In this document: positions 63,598 to 64,000 of the stretch, piece by piece
Numbering within the stretch: the first letter of the stretch is position 1
Layout: each line of letters starts with the position of its first letter
Assembly: GCA_000151295.1 (NCBI GenBank)
Contig: GG745342.1
Coordinates: 102,087-166,086 of the forward strand
From: Allomyces macrogynus ATCC 38327
Taxonomy: Eukaryota; Blastocladiomycota; Blastocladiomycetes; Blastocladiales; Blastocladiaceae
Length of the DNA stretch: 64,000 nucleotides
Direction of reading: 5' to 3'
Notes under the pieces: generated by a model
What the model was told of the DNA's origin: nothing
The model's input: the letters and a program-made list of their open reading frames with translations, nothing else
The model's database searches: none
Position numbers and translations under genes: made by a program

Positions 63598-64000
63598 TTC
63601 GCCATTGAATTGAATTGGAGTCTTGAACAGGGCATCAGGCGCATGTTTTGAGAACGTTTACACGCTTACATTAACGACAATATTGAGGTGATTCCTCAGC
63701 TTGAACAAGGGGGAGTTGAAGAACCACATGTGCGGGTCACGATGGTCAACACTTTTGGGGAAGACACTTCCAGTTTGGAACACCGCAAGAAACAAGCCGA
63801 GATGTGCAAATCAAAGATCTGTCTCGCGTCTTTTCGGCCCGGCTCCCGCATTAACATTGGAGGTACACGCAGGAGAAGTATGAGCGGAGCTGGATTTGGC
63901 ATCAGGGCGGGCTTGTGGATGGAATCTCATGCATGAGCGTGACTCTGCTCTGTGGACAGAACCATCAGTGTTAGGTTTGGCGTTAGGGTGTTGCTCACCA
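63598..64000. other. Window end, no supported gene
   Basis: Lower-GC sequence after copy E; nothing recognised up to the edge. Confidence 0.4.

Overview
The window is nuclear DNA of a GC-rich fungus, most likely an early-diverging zoosporic lineage (Blastocladiomycota or Chytridiomycota; an Allomyces- or Catenaria-like genome is an inference). The gene content is fungal: DUF4246, a Kre9/Knh1-type wall protein, a YPD1-type phosphotransfer protein, an OPI3-type methyltransferase, an OPT transporter and an Sds3-like corepressor subunit. It also contains an At4g15545-like protein, better known from plants. Genes are short and closely packed. Most introns are 60-100 nt, with donors GTACGT/GTACGC/GTCCGT and CTGAC, CTCAC or CTAAC branch sites. 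Exon models below were rebuilt by hand; every one whose phases are stated closes in frame.

Layout. 1-6 kb: edge of a Pro/His-rich gene (-), an OPT transporter with eight exons (+), and tRNA-Ala (-). 6.6-9.1 kb: a Yrb30-type RanGTP-binding gene with a disturbed frame (+) and a GT1 glycosyltransferase (-). 9.4-12 kb: a decayed DIRS-like (tyrosine-recombinase) retroelement of lower GC, sitting in the start of an F-box-like gene. 13-26 kb: a double-ILEI/FAM3 protein and its broken paralog, DUF4246, Sds3, and small membrane-protein paralogs that share a duplicated start region. 27-31.5 k: an unknown multi-exon gene, YPD1, and the first of four Cys-rich, probably GPI-anchored secreted paralogs. 33-36 kb: a chimeric pseudogene locus in which halves of F-box-like genes lie, in permuted order, between the signal peptide and body of a second Cys-rich gene. 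36-43 kb: NEPRO/RMP1-like, At4g15545-like, Kre9-like and OPI3 genes. 44-50 kb: an intact F-box-like gene and a 775-residue polytopic membrane protein. 50-64 kb: a tandem array of an unrecognised RS-rich family (five copies, one clearly intact), interleaved with two more Cys-rich genes.

The most unusual material is the RS-family array, the permuted F-box/Cys-rich chimera, the retroelement in the F-box remnant, and the two-domain ILEI/FAM3 proteins. Several loci carry single-base frameshifts or stops from apparent C-to-T changes, so part of the window is decaying paralog sequence; some lesions could be assembly errors. Four G/C homopolymers are each exactly 18 nt, which argues for checking the assembly.
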